A stretch of DNA of 21,472 nucleotides from Cylindrotheca closterium (lineage: Eukaryota; Bacillariophyta; Bacillariophyceae; Bacillariales; Bacillariaceae), in NCBI GenBank assembly GCA_933822405.4, contig CAKOGP040001716.1, positions 1 through 21,472 on the forward strand, given 5' to 3'. The translations under genes and the position numbers were made by a program. Shown here piece after piece: positions 1-8,726 of the stretch. Under the pieces are notes generated by a model that saw nothing but the letters and a program-made list of their open reading frames with translations, ran no database searches and was not told the DNA's origin. Positions within the stretch are counted from its first letter, which is position 1; every line of letters starts with the position of its first letter.

Positions 1-553
1 GATGAAAGCCCGATCACACTTGATCGTCTTGACATGAAAGCCTGCCTTATTGTAGCGGCGGAATATCTTATCCAATGCTTCAAATACAGGGTCAGTCTTG
101 AGGTTCTGCATGGGAATACATGAGCGACAACACACAGTGGTATCAATGCAGGCGAGAAACTTAGCATCTCCGATCTCCATGTGATCAATACAGACGGTAA
201 TTGTTCGATTGTGTTGGTACAATTCCTCTGGTGGACTGAGGAAGTCATCGTGTGTCTTCTTTGGAGTTGGTCTTGTCGACTTGCCTTTCAATGTAGATGC
301 GTTGCTTTGGCATGGTTGATCGCTTCTTCAGTGATAGGACAGTCCTTGATGAGACCAGATCGGATCGCATTCTTCAGACTTTTGGTGCTTGGAGCATTGA
401 GTATGTGCATCGCACTTCTTGCTTCCATCGCAGCCTGGACTTGTCTTGGAGTGAATCCTTCCTTGTTCTTTCAAACCGTTGCCATCTTTGTAGTCATCCC
501 GAGTCCAGCATATCCATTCTGTTTTGAAGAAAGTTCGAAATGGGTTTGTTTAT
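1..553 (-). pseudogene. Copia pre-integrase domain and start of integrase core, frameshifted
   Basis: Conceptual translation of the minus strand gives, around 280-470, a GAG-pre-integrase-like segment (AAMEARSAMHILNAPSTKS, then GLIKDCPITEEAINHAKA). After a frameshift near 280-290 follows the integrase core: CIDHMEIGDAKFLACIDTT and, about 40 residues later, KTIKCDRAFI, in the places of the first two Asp of the DD-35-E triad. An in-frame TGA at 471-473 and a frame change near 285 show decay. The integrase is cut by the window edge before its catalytic Glu. Confidence 0.75.
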
Positions 554-1006
554 TTACTTGCTTAACTGGCGACGGTATATTGCACTTGTATCTTTGGCAC
601 CTGGTTCGACATCCGCTCCAAGTTGCTCCAACACATATACACCCTTGCGATTCACAAATCGCATCTGTCTGTCTCCATCGCAATGCACAACAAAGGCATT
701 GTCAAAATTAGTATCCATGGTAATGCGGTATCCAGCAGCAATCATCTCGCGCATAGCAAGTACATTGGCAATTCCGTCTTCATCATAATAGACTGGAGGC
801 GGAAATCTTCCTAGAAACCCTTCTTCATCAAGAACTCTGCTGCCCACGTTAGTGTGCATATCAAGCTCTTTCTCAGCTTGACGTAGTCCATGCATGAGTT
901 CACCATTACAAATGGTGGTGTTGGTGCAACCACTGTCCATGATGACGTGATCAAGCAAACCAAACGGATCTCTTCCGATTCTGCGGCTTTGAATAAACTG
1001 CATACC
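554..1006 (-). pseudogene. Copia aspartic protease segment
   Basis: This segment is in the same frame as the gag part and separated from it by one TGA. It contains VIMDSGCTNTTICN, which matches the D-S/T-G active-site loop of retrotransposon aspartic proteases (catalytic Asp of the DSG triplet, near 935). Downstream lies a region with DEDGIANVLAM and MRFVNRKGVYVLE, as expected for the end of protease and the start of the pre-integrase linker in Copia polyproteins. The enzyme would cut the polyprotein. The open frame stops at 554-556, after which homology continues in other frames. Confidence 0.75.
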
Positions 1007-1009
1007 TCA

Positions 1010-1918
1010 ATTTGCTTCAGTAGTAAGATCTGGCAAGTCTTCACTTTCACTAGCATAGTGCCAGTTAGATTGAAGTTCGACGTTAGTTGTTCCAGTAGGA
1101 CATGGAATAAGATAGACATCATTGCCATTCTCATCCTTTCCCTTGATAGCATCCTGAAAGACATTTGACATATCATAATAGCCAGTCTTCACAACCTGGG
1201 GAGTTCGAGCTTGAGTTGCATTGAATCCTTGGCGCACTTGAGCACCACTGAAGCCTTGTTGGCTGAGTTGCATTCCACTGAACGCAATCTCACCATTAGC
1301 ATTCATTGAGTAAGGGACAGTCACAGTGCCGCCACCTTGAGTTGGAATCTGCATGAGCTGCATTCCCGAAGGAACTTGCATCATTTGATTACCTGTAGTA
1401 CCAGCAATTTGCAAAGGTGTGTTAAAACTTCCCGCAACACTTGATGTTGCACCAGTGATAACACTTGTCGCTGGAGAAGTTCCAGGAACTGTAGCTGGGA
1501 CAGTTGCTCCAATCCGATTAAGATTGAGCTTCTTCCCGTAATCAACATAGTGTTTTGGATGCTTCCATTGAATCTCTGCTAGCAGTCTGTCTGGGCATTT
1601 TGGAGACATATGGTCCTCTTTGCCACATACATAACATGCTGCCTTTTTCTTATCGTCCTTTGGTTTACTTTTACCTTTATTTGGCTGGTCTTTTCCTTGG
1701 TAAATGTTCACTCCCGGATTCTTGATCACATCCATGTGAATCTTCAACATATCTTGTGCTTTGCTGACCAACTTTGGATAATAATCCACTTCCCTGCAGT
1801 AGTTTGTCTGAAGATCCAGCATCAGAGGAGCTGTTCTCGTTCGATCACAGTTGCACAGGAATCCTGTTGCAAGAATGGCTTCAAAGATATCATCCTTGAA
1901 CTTGTCTTTAGCAGTAGT
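1010..1918 (-). pseudogene. Copia gag, C-terminal half with CCHC zinc knuckle
   Basis: Gag forms the particle and binds element RNA. This part has a helical, charged segment (KFKDDIFEAILATG), then a Lys-rich linker and a zinc knuckle CYVCGKEDHMSPKC (C-X2-C-X4-H-X4-C, near 1600-1640), then a low-complexity Thr/Gly/Gln/Met-rich tail. An open frame can be read from a Met at 1954, but the residues before about 1919 belong to the neighbouring inserted element, so that Met is not the true start. The true N-terminal half lies at 5559-6540 on the same strand and the frame is compatible across the insertion. The frame ends in a TGA at 1007-1009, only one codon before an in-frame ATG of the protease segment. 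Confidence 0.85.
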
Positions 1919-1919
1919 A
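1903..1919 (+). repeat. Target-site duplication, left copy (17 bp)
   Basis: TGTCTTTAGCAGTAGTA is repeated without mismatch at 5559-5575. The two copies sit exactly where the Copia gag reading frame breaks off and resumes. This is the expected footprint of insertion of the non-LTR element between them. Confidence 0.93.
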
Positions 1920-1963
1920 AATAAACAAAGTCGTGTTTTGATCGGGTCGTCCATTGGGTTGCG

Positions 1964-2371
1964 GTGTTAGCTATGATGCGTCTGGCGATTACTTGGAACG
2001 CGTTGCGCATGATGTTTGACACTCTCGCAACGTCCACGCACCGAGTGTGGACGGGCTTTGGTGACTCTGAAGAGAGCTTTTATCCCCCTTCCATTGTACC
2101 ATTTCAGGGTTGCGGCCAGGGCAACGGAGCGGGCCCGCCCATTTGGGTCTCCGTTAGCTCCATCATCATCCAGATGATGACCGCGATGGGCTTCGGCTTC
2201 GAATGCCTCACTGCAATTGATTCTCAACTGATCACCGCTCAGTGCTTCTGCTTTGTCGACGACACGGATGTGATCAAAGCGGGCAAGTCCGTGGAACAAT
2301 CGGGCGAGGATATATGCCACTCCGTCCAACAAGCGGCTTCCACGTGGGCTGGAGGCATTAGTGGTGGTTGA
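1964..2371 (+). pseudogene. Non-LTR reverse transcriptase, palm with FVDD active site
   Basis: The translation contains PFQGCGQGNGAGPPIW, the QG motif before the palm active site, and then CFCFVDDTDVIKAGKS, whose FVDD carries the two metal-binding Asp (near 2255-2265). The first ATG at 1964 is not a real start, because the element is 5'-truncated and the fingers and first catalytic Asp are missing. The frame ends at a TGA (2369-2371) just after WAGGISGG. Related proteins have about ten more residues before the next conserved block (LIDFVW), so a small deletion with frameshift is likely at this point. Confidence 0.85.
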
Positions 2372-2379
2372 TTGACTTT

Positions 2380-3750
2380 GTGTGGGACTCCAGAGAGGGC
2401 AAATGGAGGTTCTGCCGGACGCACCAACTTCTACCGGATCATAAATTACAAATACCTGGACTGACTGGCGAATTGGAAGCCTTACGCCGTCTGGAACCGG
2501 ATGAGGCAGAGAAAACCTTGGGGGTCATGTTGGCCCCATTGGAAGATCAACATGCTCACGTCGCCCACCTCAAGAGTATCGCCAAAAAGTGGGCTGAGCA
2601 AGTGCGATCGGGGCGTCTACACAAATACAATGTCATTCCCCTTATCAAGACAACAGTGATGAAATCCCTGGAATATCCTATGGTGTTAACTACACTGGAT
2701 GCTGCGACATGGGTGTCAATTATGAGTCCCGTTCTCCAAGTCTGCCTGCCGAAGGCCGGCATATGTAGGAGCTTTCCTCGTGACATGGTTCTTGCCCCTC
2801 TCAAATTCCAGGGTCTGGGCATCCCCCATCCGTTTGGTACTCAGGTGTCTAAACATATTGAGGTCCTGCTTCGCCACTTGTCCAACCGAACAAAAACTGG
2901 GGCGTATATGGAGGCTGCGGCTCAAGAACACCAACTTGAGATTGGCACCTCCTTTGGACTCTTCCAGCAGGACTATAGCAACACGGCAATTTTGGCGTCA
3001 GAAACTTGGCTCAAAAGAGTCTGGAAAGAGTTGGAGGACTTGGATATCTACGTTGCTCTTGACTCTCCTGTCCTCTCTCTCCGGTGCGACGGCGATGCCT
3101 TGCTCATTGAGGTATTCATGGAGTTGGAAGTGGACCAGGACGCTCTGAAATGGCTCAACTGGTGCCGTATGTTCCTCCAAGTTTGCACCGTCTCCGACAT
3201 CGTTACCGCCGATGGCCGCAGCATCCGGGAGTCAATGTGGCATGGGGAACGTGACTACGCTCATCGGTCGTCATATCAATGGCCTCGCACTGTCCGGCCC
3301 AACAGGAACCACTGGAAGGTGTGGCAGGACCACCTTACTCGAGCACTACTTGTCTCTGACGGAACCCAGCGCCTACTGCGTCATCCTCTGGGCCCATGGT
3401 TCGACCCTCTCGACAACTGGAACTGGTTATGGTCTTCTACCCACGGATTGTTCCACCGCCAGGGCCACGGTTGGCAACACTACTGTCATCGTCGCTCCTT
3501 CACACGGAGCATTCAATGGGACTATCCTCGTTCTACGCAATTGTCCGGGTGCAAACGACCACATAACAAGCCTACCGACAACGGCGTCAGCTTCTTGCCG
3601 GCCCCCTTTTGGACCCAACCACTCCCAGCCGACTTGTGCCGAGCTACCGTCCACATCACGCCTTCGCTAGGTACTCTAGCCCTCACCGGCACTGGGACAA
3701 CACCGCTGCAGCCGCATCACGACTCTCAACCGTCTTTGCTAGCCGCCTAG
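2380..3750 (+). pseudogene. Non-LTR RT thumb and connector region, ending in an in-frame TAG
   Basis: This is an open frame of about 455 codons, which can be read from an ATG at 2368. It includes blocks usual after the palm in this RT type: EAEKTLGVMLAP, MKSLEYPM, LPKAGICRSFPRDMVLAPLK and FQGLGIPHP. Further on come tryptophan-rich blocks (NRNHWKVWQDHLTRALL, PLGPWFDPLDNWNWLWS) and LFHRQG. The frame stops with TAG at 3748-3750, and the next codon (ATG, 3751) is in the same frame and starts the RNase H part. The whole piece is probably one polyprotein segment with one nonsense codon. Confidence 0.8.
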
Positions 3751-4326
3751 ATGGCCGCCTCAGCCAGGGTGACCGAGTATGTTGGCTGGACCCCTGAAGA
3801 AGTAGAAATCGATGGCGACGAAAGCCTCCTTGCTGAAGCCCTACTCGAAGACCGGCTGTGTGTGATCAGCGACGGTTCTTATAAGCTCGGTCTGGGCACG
3901 GCAGCGGTTCAACTGCTTCCACGTAAGGGTGGCAAGGCACGTATTATTGTTCGGTGCCAGACTCCGGGTCTACCTGAGGATCAGAGTGCGTACCGGAGTG
4001 AATTGATTGGCCTACTGGCCGGTATCATGGTTGTTGATTGGCTCCTGGATCAGTGGGCCCCAACACTTTGATCACCACCACGCGTTAGGATTGCGTGCGA
4101 TGGATTTTCGGCGTTGCTCAACACCTTTACTGACAATCGAGTCACACCGCAACAAGCCCAGTTTGACCTGGTCTCCTCTATCCGGGAGGCACTGGCCCAC
4201 TCTAGGGCCTCGTGGGAACCTAGCCACGTGTACGTTCACCGTGATAAGGCGACATCCTTTTCGTGCCTCTCTTGGTGGTCCAAACGGAATGTGGAAGTGG
4301 ATGCGTGGGCGGTTGCTTATCGCCAC
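3751..4326 (+). pseudogene. RNase H domain of the non-LTR element
   Basis: The domain would degrade the RNA strand of the RNA/DNA hybrid. The visible catalytic set fits RNase HI: CVISDGSYKLGLGTAAV (first Asp), AYRSELIGLLAG (Glu), RIACDGFSALLNTF (second Asp, near 4095) and a C-terminal NVEVDAWAVAY (last Asp, near 4300). A TGA at 4069-4071 interrupts the frame between the Glu and second Asp blocks, with no shift of frame, so the domain would be complete apart from this stop. The downstream ATG at 4114 is internal to the domain and not a gene start. Confidence 0.82.
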
Positions 4327-5019
4327 CAGCTCGAAGCTTCACACCGATTGATTGCACCTAACGCTCGTTTCTTTACCAAATTGGCTGCCCTCTACATCGG
4401 GGACGTCAAACAGTCGCGATTGAATCCAGAACAGGTCCAGGAACTGGTGGCGCTGCCTGCTCTACGCAAGCGATGGCATGAGCGGCAGACGATTACACCA
4501 GAGGCAGAACTGGAGACCGATTGGACCAGTCTGGCTCGCGCCATGAGCTCCCTTCCGGCAGGTGTCCAACGTTGGATCACAAAGCACGTCGTAGGGATGT
4601 GTGGTGTAGGGAAGTTCAGAGTCCGGTGGGGTTCCGCCGACTCAGCTGCGTGCCCCTGCTGCGGCGAGTTTGAGGACCACCTTCATGTTCCTCGATGTAT
4701 GGCGCCCTCAGCGAGTGCGGAATGGGAGCGCCGGACGGCGACGTTGGACCAATGGTTGGACACCCAAGTCACTGACCCAGCCATCAAACACGCTATCCTC
4801 TACCTTCTTCAAGGGGTTTGTGATCCGTCCCTACCTTGCAGTCGGTTGGTTCCGGTTCGTCTTCGCCGCGCTGTCCTCTCCCAACAACGCATCGGCTACC
4901 AAGGTTTATTGGAAGGCCGGCTGTCCGTTCAGTGGACGGCCCTGCAGGAACAGTACCTTCAGTCACGAGGGAGCCAACGCTCTCCGCCCCTGTGGGTCTT
5001 CGCCTGTCGCATCAGCTGA
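4327..5019 (+). pseudogene. Non-LTR C-terminal domain with CCHC zinc motif
   Basis: This continues the RNase H frame. It contains ALRKRWHERQTI, then AACPCCGEFEDHLHVPRCM near 4650-4700, a C-X2-C...H-X4-C arrangement typical of the C-terminal zinc knuckle of LINE polyproteins, which binds nucleic acid. Similar RT/RNase H proteins carry this motif after RNase H. The frame ends in TGA at 5017-5019, and homology continues in another frame directly after. Confidence 0.75.
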
Positions 5020-5330
5020 TCTTGCTTGGATGTCATATGTGGGAACACCGGAACTCAGTGCAACATTCGGAAGACAACGTACAGCTACGCGAACGTAGCC
5101 GATTGGTGAACGACGGTATACACTCTCAGTTTGATATGGGCCCAACTGACCTCCCCAAGGTAGTTCAACACATGCTCGCCGTGAAACGCCGGACTGTGTT
5201 GAACAAGCTGTTGGTCGATAGGGAAGAGTGGCTGAAGCTGGTTAGAATGGAACGCACGGCCTATCGCCGCGCTCTGGCGCCCCAACGCCGTATCCTTCAC
5301 CGCTTCTTCCACCCGGCCCAGGCCCCCTAA
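5020..5330 (+). pseudogene. Non-LTR polyprotein C-terminus after a frameshift
   Basis: In a different frame from the zinc-motif part, the sequence continues LILLGCHMWEHRNSVQHSED and runs to a stop at 5328-5330. A MWEHRN block followed by a helical, basic tail (REEWLKLVRMERTAYRRAL) is what I recall at the end of these RT/RNase H proteins. The change of frame lies close to 5017. No further domain is recognised. Confidence 0.65.
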
Positions 5331-5558
5331 TCCCGTTTCGAGGAATCAACGCCCCGAAATCACCCCGCCTTGTCGCGGGTAGAGTTGGGATCCCCTCAAT
5401 CCTGACTAGAGCAACTTCTGTCCACCAGATGTCTCCAATGGTTCAAACTAGTTGTTGACTCGTCGCTTCACGGTACTTGACCTTTACAGCCGCTTATTCC
5501 ACCGGCAATCGTATGCGCTAGATAGCATTTAATCGATTAATGTTTCAGTTATTATTAT
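5331..5558 (+). other. 3' UTR and TTA-repeat tail of the non-LTR element
   Basis: About 230 bp follow the last stop and precede the right target-site duplication, with no coding potential. The end is TTATTATTATT (5549-5559), a short simple-repeat tail in place of poly(A), as found in some non-LTR clades. No promoter or hairpin was recognised. Confidence 0.7.
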
Positions 5559-5575
5559 TGTCTTTAGCAGTAGTA
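5559..5575 (+). repeat. Target-site duplication, right copy (17 bp)
   Basis: This is the second copy of the 17-bp direct repeat TGTCTTTAGCAGTAGTA. It follows the TTA-repeat tail of the inserted non-LTR element, and Copia gag coding (minus strand) resumes immediately after it. The first base may belong to the tail, so the duplication is 16 or 17 bp. Confidence 0.93.
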
Positions 5576-6560
5576 TCGGTGCTAGCAATAGCAGCGTACG
5601 CTTTTGTCTTGACTGCAAAATTTCGGAACCAGGCAACACCATATAGATCTTGCAGGACTTCAGCCTGTCTCAAGAATCGTTCCTTGAAATGCATCAAGTT
5701 TTTGGTTGTTCCCTGCTTCATAGCAAAGAACTTTTGATTGGCTTCCCAGAAATCCAAGAAGTCATACTCAGCATCAGCACTCTTCTTCATGAATCGTTCA
5801 ATACGTTTCAAGAGTTTGATTGGATCTTCAAGAGTAGTCGTGAAATCGGCTTCACCTCAAAGCTTGATATCCATCGCTTTCGTCACAAACTTCACAATTC
5901 TCTTGTTTGTTTTGAAGTAGGCTGATCTTTGCATGTTCTTGTCGAGCTTTGCAGAATAGAGAATCTTGTTTTGAGCCATCTCTGTTTCTCTTGCAACAGC
6001 TTCAGTTTGAGTTGGAGCATTCAATATTGGAGCGATCGCATTGAAGTCGATCGACTTTCCATCTCTAATTGATTTCACCATGTCTTCGGAACATTTCATT
6101 CCAGAAGCTTGGATATAGTCAATCACTCTTTCTTCGGCATCTTCGTACGACGATCTTGCCTTTCCACAATAGTTCTCCTGTGTTAGGTATACTTTGAGTG
6201 AAATTGTTCGTATTTGATTAATGTTTGGCTTGAATTGATGATTCAATCACAAAAGTGAGTTCAACAATTTTCCCTTGGAAAATCCCTTGTTTACAGAACT
6301 CGATTCGACTTTTACGAGGATTCTGTGTTGAATACAGTACTTTGGGACATCTTGTATTATTCCCTACTGCATCATACATGGCATCGATATTCCACTTGTA
6401 TAGGGTCTTTCCCTTTTTGTGTGGATACAGATTTTCCGACAGACTTGCGTCCTGCAGACTTGCGTCAAATCCAGACATCACAATCAAAGTCCGATCGCAT
6501 GTGTCGAAAACTTTGTCTTGAATAGTTTCTTTTTGGAACGTAAAAACTCATATTTTGTCA
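5559..6560 (-). pseudogene. Copia gag, N-terminal half, broken
   Basis: This is the first half of the gag whose second half is at 1010-1918. Three open pieces on the minus strand follow each other: about 6218-6534 (KVFDTCDRTLIVMSGFDASL, YPHKKGKTLYKWNIDAMYDA), 5857-6246 (EDAEERVIDYIQASGMKCSE) and 5545-5856 (LEDPIKLLKRIERFMKKSAD, EANQKFFAMKQGTTKNLMHF). They are separated by a frameshift near 6220-6245 and an in-frame TGA at 5857-5859. A stop precedes the first block near 6545, and no LTR is visible between gag and the BspA-like fragment at 6570, so the 5' end of the element is missing. A small tandem duplication (CAGACTTGCGTC at 6440-6451 and 6455-6466) lies near the N-terminus. Confidence 0.78.
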
Positions 6561-6569
6561 TATCCCAAC

Positions 6570-6785
6570 AAATAGCACCTCTGCTTGGAGACATATCAGT
6601 GCCAGCAAATGCTCCCGGAGCGGCGCTTCTACTGTCATCACGACCTCTGCGAGCTCCATCTTTCTCCCTTCAATCGCAATCACGATCGCTTGATTCTCGA
6701 CGCCTGGAAGACGCGCTGCTGCTATGCTTGCGTTGGTCTTCCTGAGCTTGGCGCTTGGCGTTTTTGTCTTCTTCCTCTTTGACAT
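6570..6785 (-). pseudogene. 5' coding fragment of a BspA-like paralog
   Basis: This fragment closely matches the start of the intact BspA-like gene (15190-15393), with long runs of identity such as CAGTGCCAGCAAATGCTCC. In the frame matching the intact protein it reads EEEDKNAKRQAQEDQRKHSS and, further on, GARRGRDDSRSAAPGAFAG. Compared with the intact gene the start has a small deletion that shifts the frame after the ATG (6783-6785), and the homologous frame has a TGA after SSDRDCD. The match ends near 6570, where Copia gag begins, so the rest of the gene is absent. It is a pseudogene and not a short gene. Confidence 0.85.
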
Positions 6786-7045
6786 ACCAGCAATATACCA
6801 ACTTCACCCATTTTTAGATTCTGCATGCAGTCTTGCATGTCGGGGAATGCCACGTTGATGTTTGGTCGTGGTGGACTGCAATTCTTTGTTAAATGGAGGC
6901 TGGCTTATTCATTATTTCTTCTCTGTTGTCATATAAATCCATTATAATGATATTCCGTCCCCAACGTGCGTGATTATTTTGACTGTTTTGTTCTGGCAGT
7001 TCCACATTCTTGAAAATTATATTTTGGTATATTATCGACTAAACT
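6786..7045 (-). other. Upstream region of the BspA-like paralog fragment
   Basis: Noncoding DNA that matches the DNA upstream of the intact gene (about 15480-15690) in patches: GCATGCAGTCTT, TTTGTTAAATGGAGG, a CCCAACGTGCGT block and an ACATTCTTG block near the far end. Similarity fades near 7045, which marks the edge of the duplication or of the next element. The patches may be promoter parts or simply duplicated DNA of limited age. Confidence 0.6.
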
Positions 7046-7744
7046 TGAAACGGCCCATAGAACAGGCCCAAGGTATTGGGACTGTAGAAGCTCCTTCGGT
7101 TGGGTACAGAACTAGGCCTTAGTCAAAAGGTCCACGTAAGCACTTTTGTTGTATGTGCGAAGATGGAATGCAATAGGAGTGATGAGGGGTAACTCTAAAA
7201 TATTGTAAGATTATTCTAGGAATGAAATTGGATGTGATGTGGAGCTGAGGTGGCAAGGAAGCAAATGTAGAAGTACTGTAGGATAGTACCATGTGTTCTC
7301 TGCAATAGCATCAGCTACTTCACTACGGAAGGCACTCTTCTACAAGGGTGATCAGTCCTCTTAGAAGATCTAAAACCGTGCATCATCGTGTGTATGGTAG
7401 ACGTACGTACACGGCCCAGACGTCCATTTGTCCAGTTGACCCTTGTGATTACTGTTCTATAATAACGTCACAGGTGTCCGTGTGCGCTAAACGCAAGCAG
7501 TGTTCGTTAGTGCTCCATTGGCGGACCAGTGTAGCATATACTGCACTTTCAAGTGCCTCTCTATAGACATCCATAATTTTCTCTGTGACTCTTCTGTGAA
7601 GGTTGGGTTACTATTCGAATAGCCAAAGGCTTTTACTGAAGAGATACACTCTGCAGAGTGGCAGCAAGCTATTGCTATTGTATTTGCTACGTATTTGACT
7701 TTGTTGCATCTTGATTAAAGCGTTTCAAGTGAAAATACAGCACT
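7046..7744. other. About 700 bp without a recognised gene, possible Gypsy LTR or leader
   Basis: No open frame here looks like a protein, and a 72-codon plus-strand frame at 7348 has no recognisable motif. The stretch lies between the end of the BspA-like duplication and the Gypsy gag start at 7745, so it is where a 5' LTR and leader would be. I find no second copy of it in the window, so an LTR cannot be confirmed. Confidence 0.35.
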
Positions 7745-8489
7745 ATGACTTCTCTTGCAACTGACTCACCATTTACCTACATTGAAAATGATAGGGACAT
7801 TCTCACTGAGATTGTATTCCATCTTCCTGGCAAAGATGGTGGAGAACGCAAAGCCAAGGTTCCACTTTACCTTGGAAAAGGCAGCAATTTGGAACCTTTT
7901 TGCAGGATGTACATCTCATTCAAGAATCTTTGTACGGGAAATCACTGGCAATGTAGCTGGTATTGCCAACCTCAAGTTCTCGCTTTTTTGACTACATCTT
8001 GGCGGTCAAGCCTTGAACAAATGGAATTTGATTGAAACAAGCGTGACCAATTGCACTATCACGCAATTCAAGAATTCTGTTGACAATTTTATCACAAAGA
8101 TGTCAGCTGGCGCAAATCCAAGGAACAGCGCAAGCCGTTTTCTGAAGTCAATCGCCTGCAGGAAGTCCATGAAAACTGATGTGTCCAGACACATCAGGCG
8201 ACTTGAACTTCTTTGCTTCTATCATGACATGCTTCCTGGAACATCTCAGAAGCTATGTGAAAATGATGATATTTCTGTCTTGACTAAGAAAGAAATTATT
8301 TTCCACTCCTTTCCTACAAAGTGGCAGGATACTTTCCTTCAACAAAAAGAAACCATTGAAGACCCCAACATCACCTTGCAAATGGTCAAAACTTACATGC
8401 AAGCTACCAAGATTTTATCAGACAATATGCACATCTCCAAACAACATGCTCGTGAAAAGCCTCAACACACTGAATACACCCAGAATTCT
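7745..8489 (+). pseudogene. Gypsy gag, N-terminal part, frameshifted
   Basis: An ATG at 7745 opens a frame (MTSLATDSPFTYIENDRDIL, then VFHLPGKDGGERKAKVPLYL) that loses its sense near 7900. Sequence resumes in another frame as LNKWNLIETSVTNCTITQFK, FITKMSAGANPRNSASRFLK, KTDVSRHIRRLELLCFYHDM and KEIIFHSFPTKWQDTFLQQK, ending near 8489 with YTQNS. The helical pattern and the FP-KWQDTF block suit a retrotransposon capsid. At least one frameshift lies between 7880 and 8020. Identification rests on its place before the Gypsy RT and on its general pattern, as no signature motif is present. Confidence 0.6.
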
Positions 8490-8726
8490 CGTCAAGGAGA
8501 GAACCCTTTGGAGTTTCTCCCAATCTTTTACAGAGGCCTTTTGTACCCGTCCTGTCAGAAACGCGATTGGGACCATAATGTCTGGTCTGCATCGCTTCGT
8601 GACCCACAGTAGTTTCTGCATGAGGGAATGCAGAAGCTTCTGCTTGGGCTTGGGAAGCCTTTCTGCCCCGGGGTCCTCGTGAAATACTTTCTTGCTTGCT
8701 AGGTTTGCCGCAGAGCGCCCTAAGTC
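8490..8726 (-). pseudogene. Copia RT C-terminal fragment, antisense inside Gypsy gag
   Basis: On the minus strand the translation reads KKVFHEDPGAERLPKPKQKL, then LHSLMQKLLWVTKRCRPDIM and VPIAFLTGRVQKASVKDWEK. This is the block at the end of Copia RT (FHS...KLLF-KR-RPDI...AFL-TRV--P...DW-KL-R). It is only about 80 codons, with a stop upstream. Gypsy gag flanks it on both sides in the same plus-strand frame. No target-site duplication was found, so how it came in is open. Confidence 0.8.

Larger units (their letters stand above)
1..1919 (-). mobile_element. Copia-type (CoDi-like) retrotransposon, 3' portion, degenerate
   Basis: Read on the minus strand, this segment carries in order the second half of gag with a CCHC zinc knuckle, an aspartic protease motif, a GAG-pre-integrase domain and the start of the integrase core. 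Protease, then integrase, before any RT, is the Ty1/copia order. The coding frame is broken by one in-frame stop (1007-1009) and at least two further lesions between 270 and 560. The element runs off the left edge of the window, so RT, RNase H and the 3' LTR are not visible. Its gag continues at 5559-6540, beyond an inserted non-LTR element. Family assignment rests on motif order and on remembered similarity to diatom CoDi elements, not on a search. Confidence 0.85.
1920..5558 (+). mobile_element. 5'-truncated non-LTR (LINE-type) retrotransposon
   Basis: The insert is about 3.6 kb on the plus strand and encodes the C-terminal part of a reverse transcriptase, a long thumb/connector region, an RNase H domain and a C-terminal CCHC-type zinc motif, followed by a short 3' UTR and a (TTA)n tail. 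It begins inside the RT palm, so the 5' end (endonuclease and RT fingers) is missing. Such 5' truncation, a simple-repeat 3' tail and a 17-bp target-site duplication are the marks of target-primed reverse transcription. Its sequence is visibly richer in GC and CpG than the AT-rich DNA around it. The clade cannot be fixed without a tree. Confidence 0.9.

Noticed and set aside
181..711. Plus-strand frame of 176 codons at the left edge
   Set aside because: It lies antisense to the Copia protease and integrase region, whose motifs are clear on the minus strand.
1964..1966. ATG at 1964 as start of a complete gene
   Set aside because: The RT frame begins inside the palm domain, next to the insertion junction, so it is a truncation and not a start.
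7455..7475. AACGTCAC as a cAMP/CO2-type regulatory element
   Set aside because: Such short motifs occur by chance, and no functional gene follows it.
7600..7640. Possible tRNA-like arm (GGTTACTATTCGAATAGCC)
   Set aside because: No acceptor stem or anticodon arm could be paired around it.
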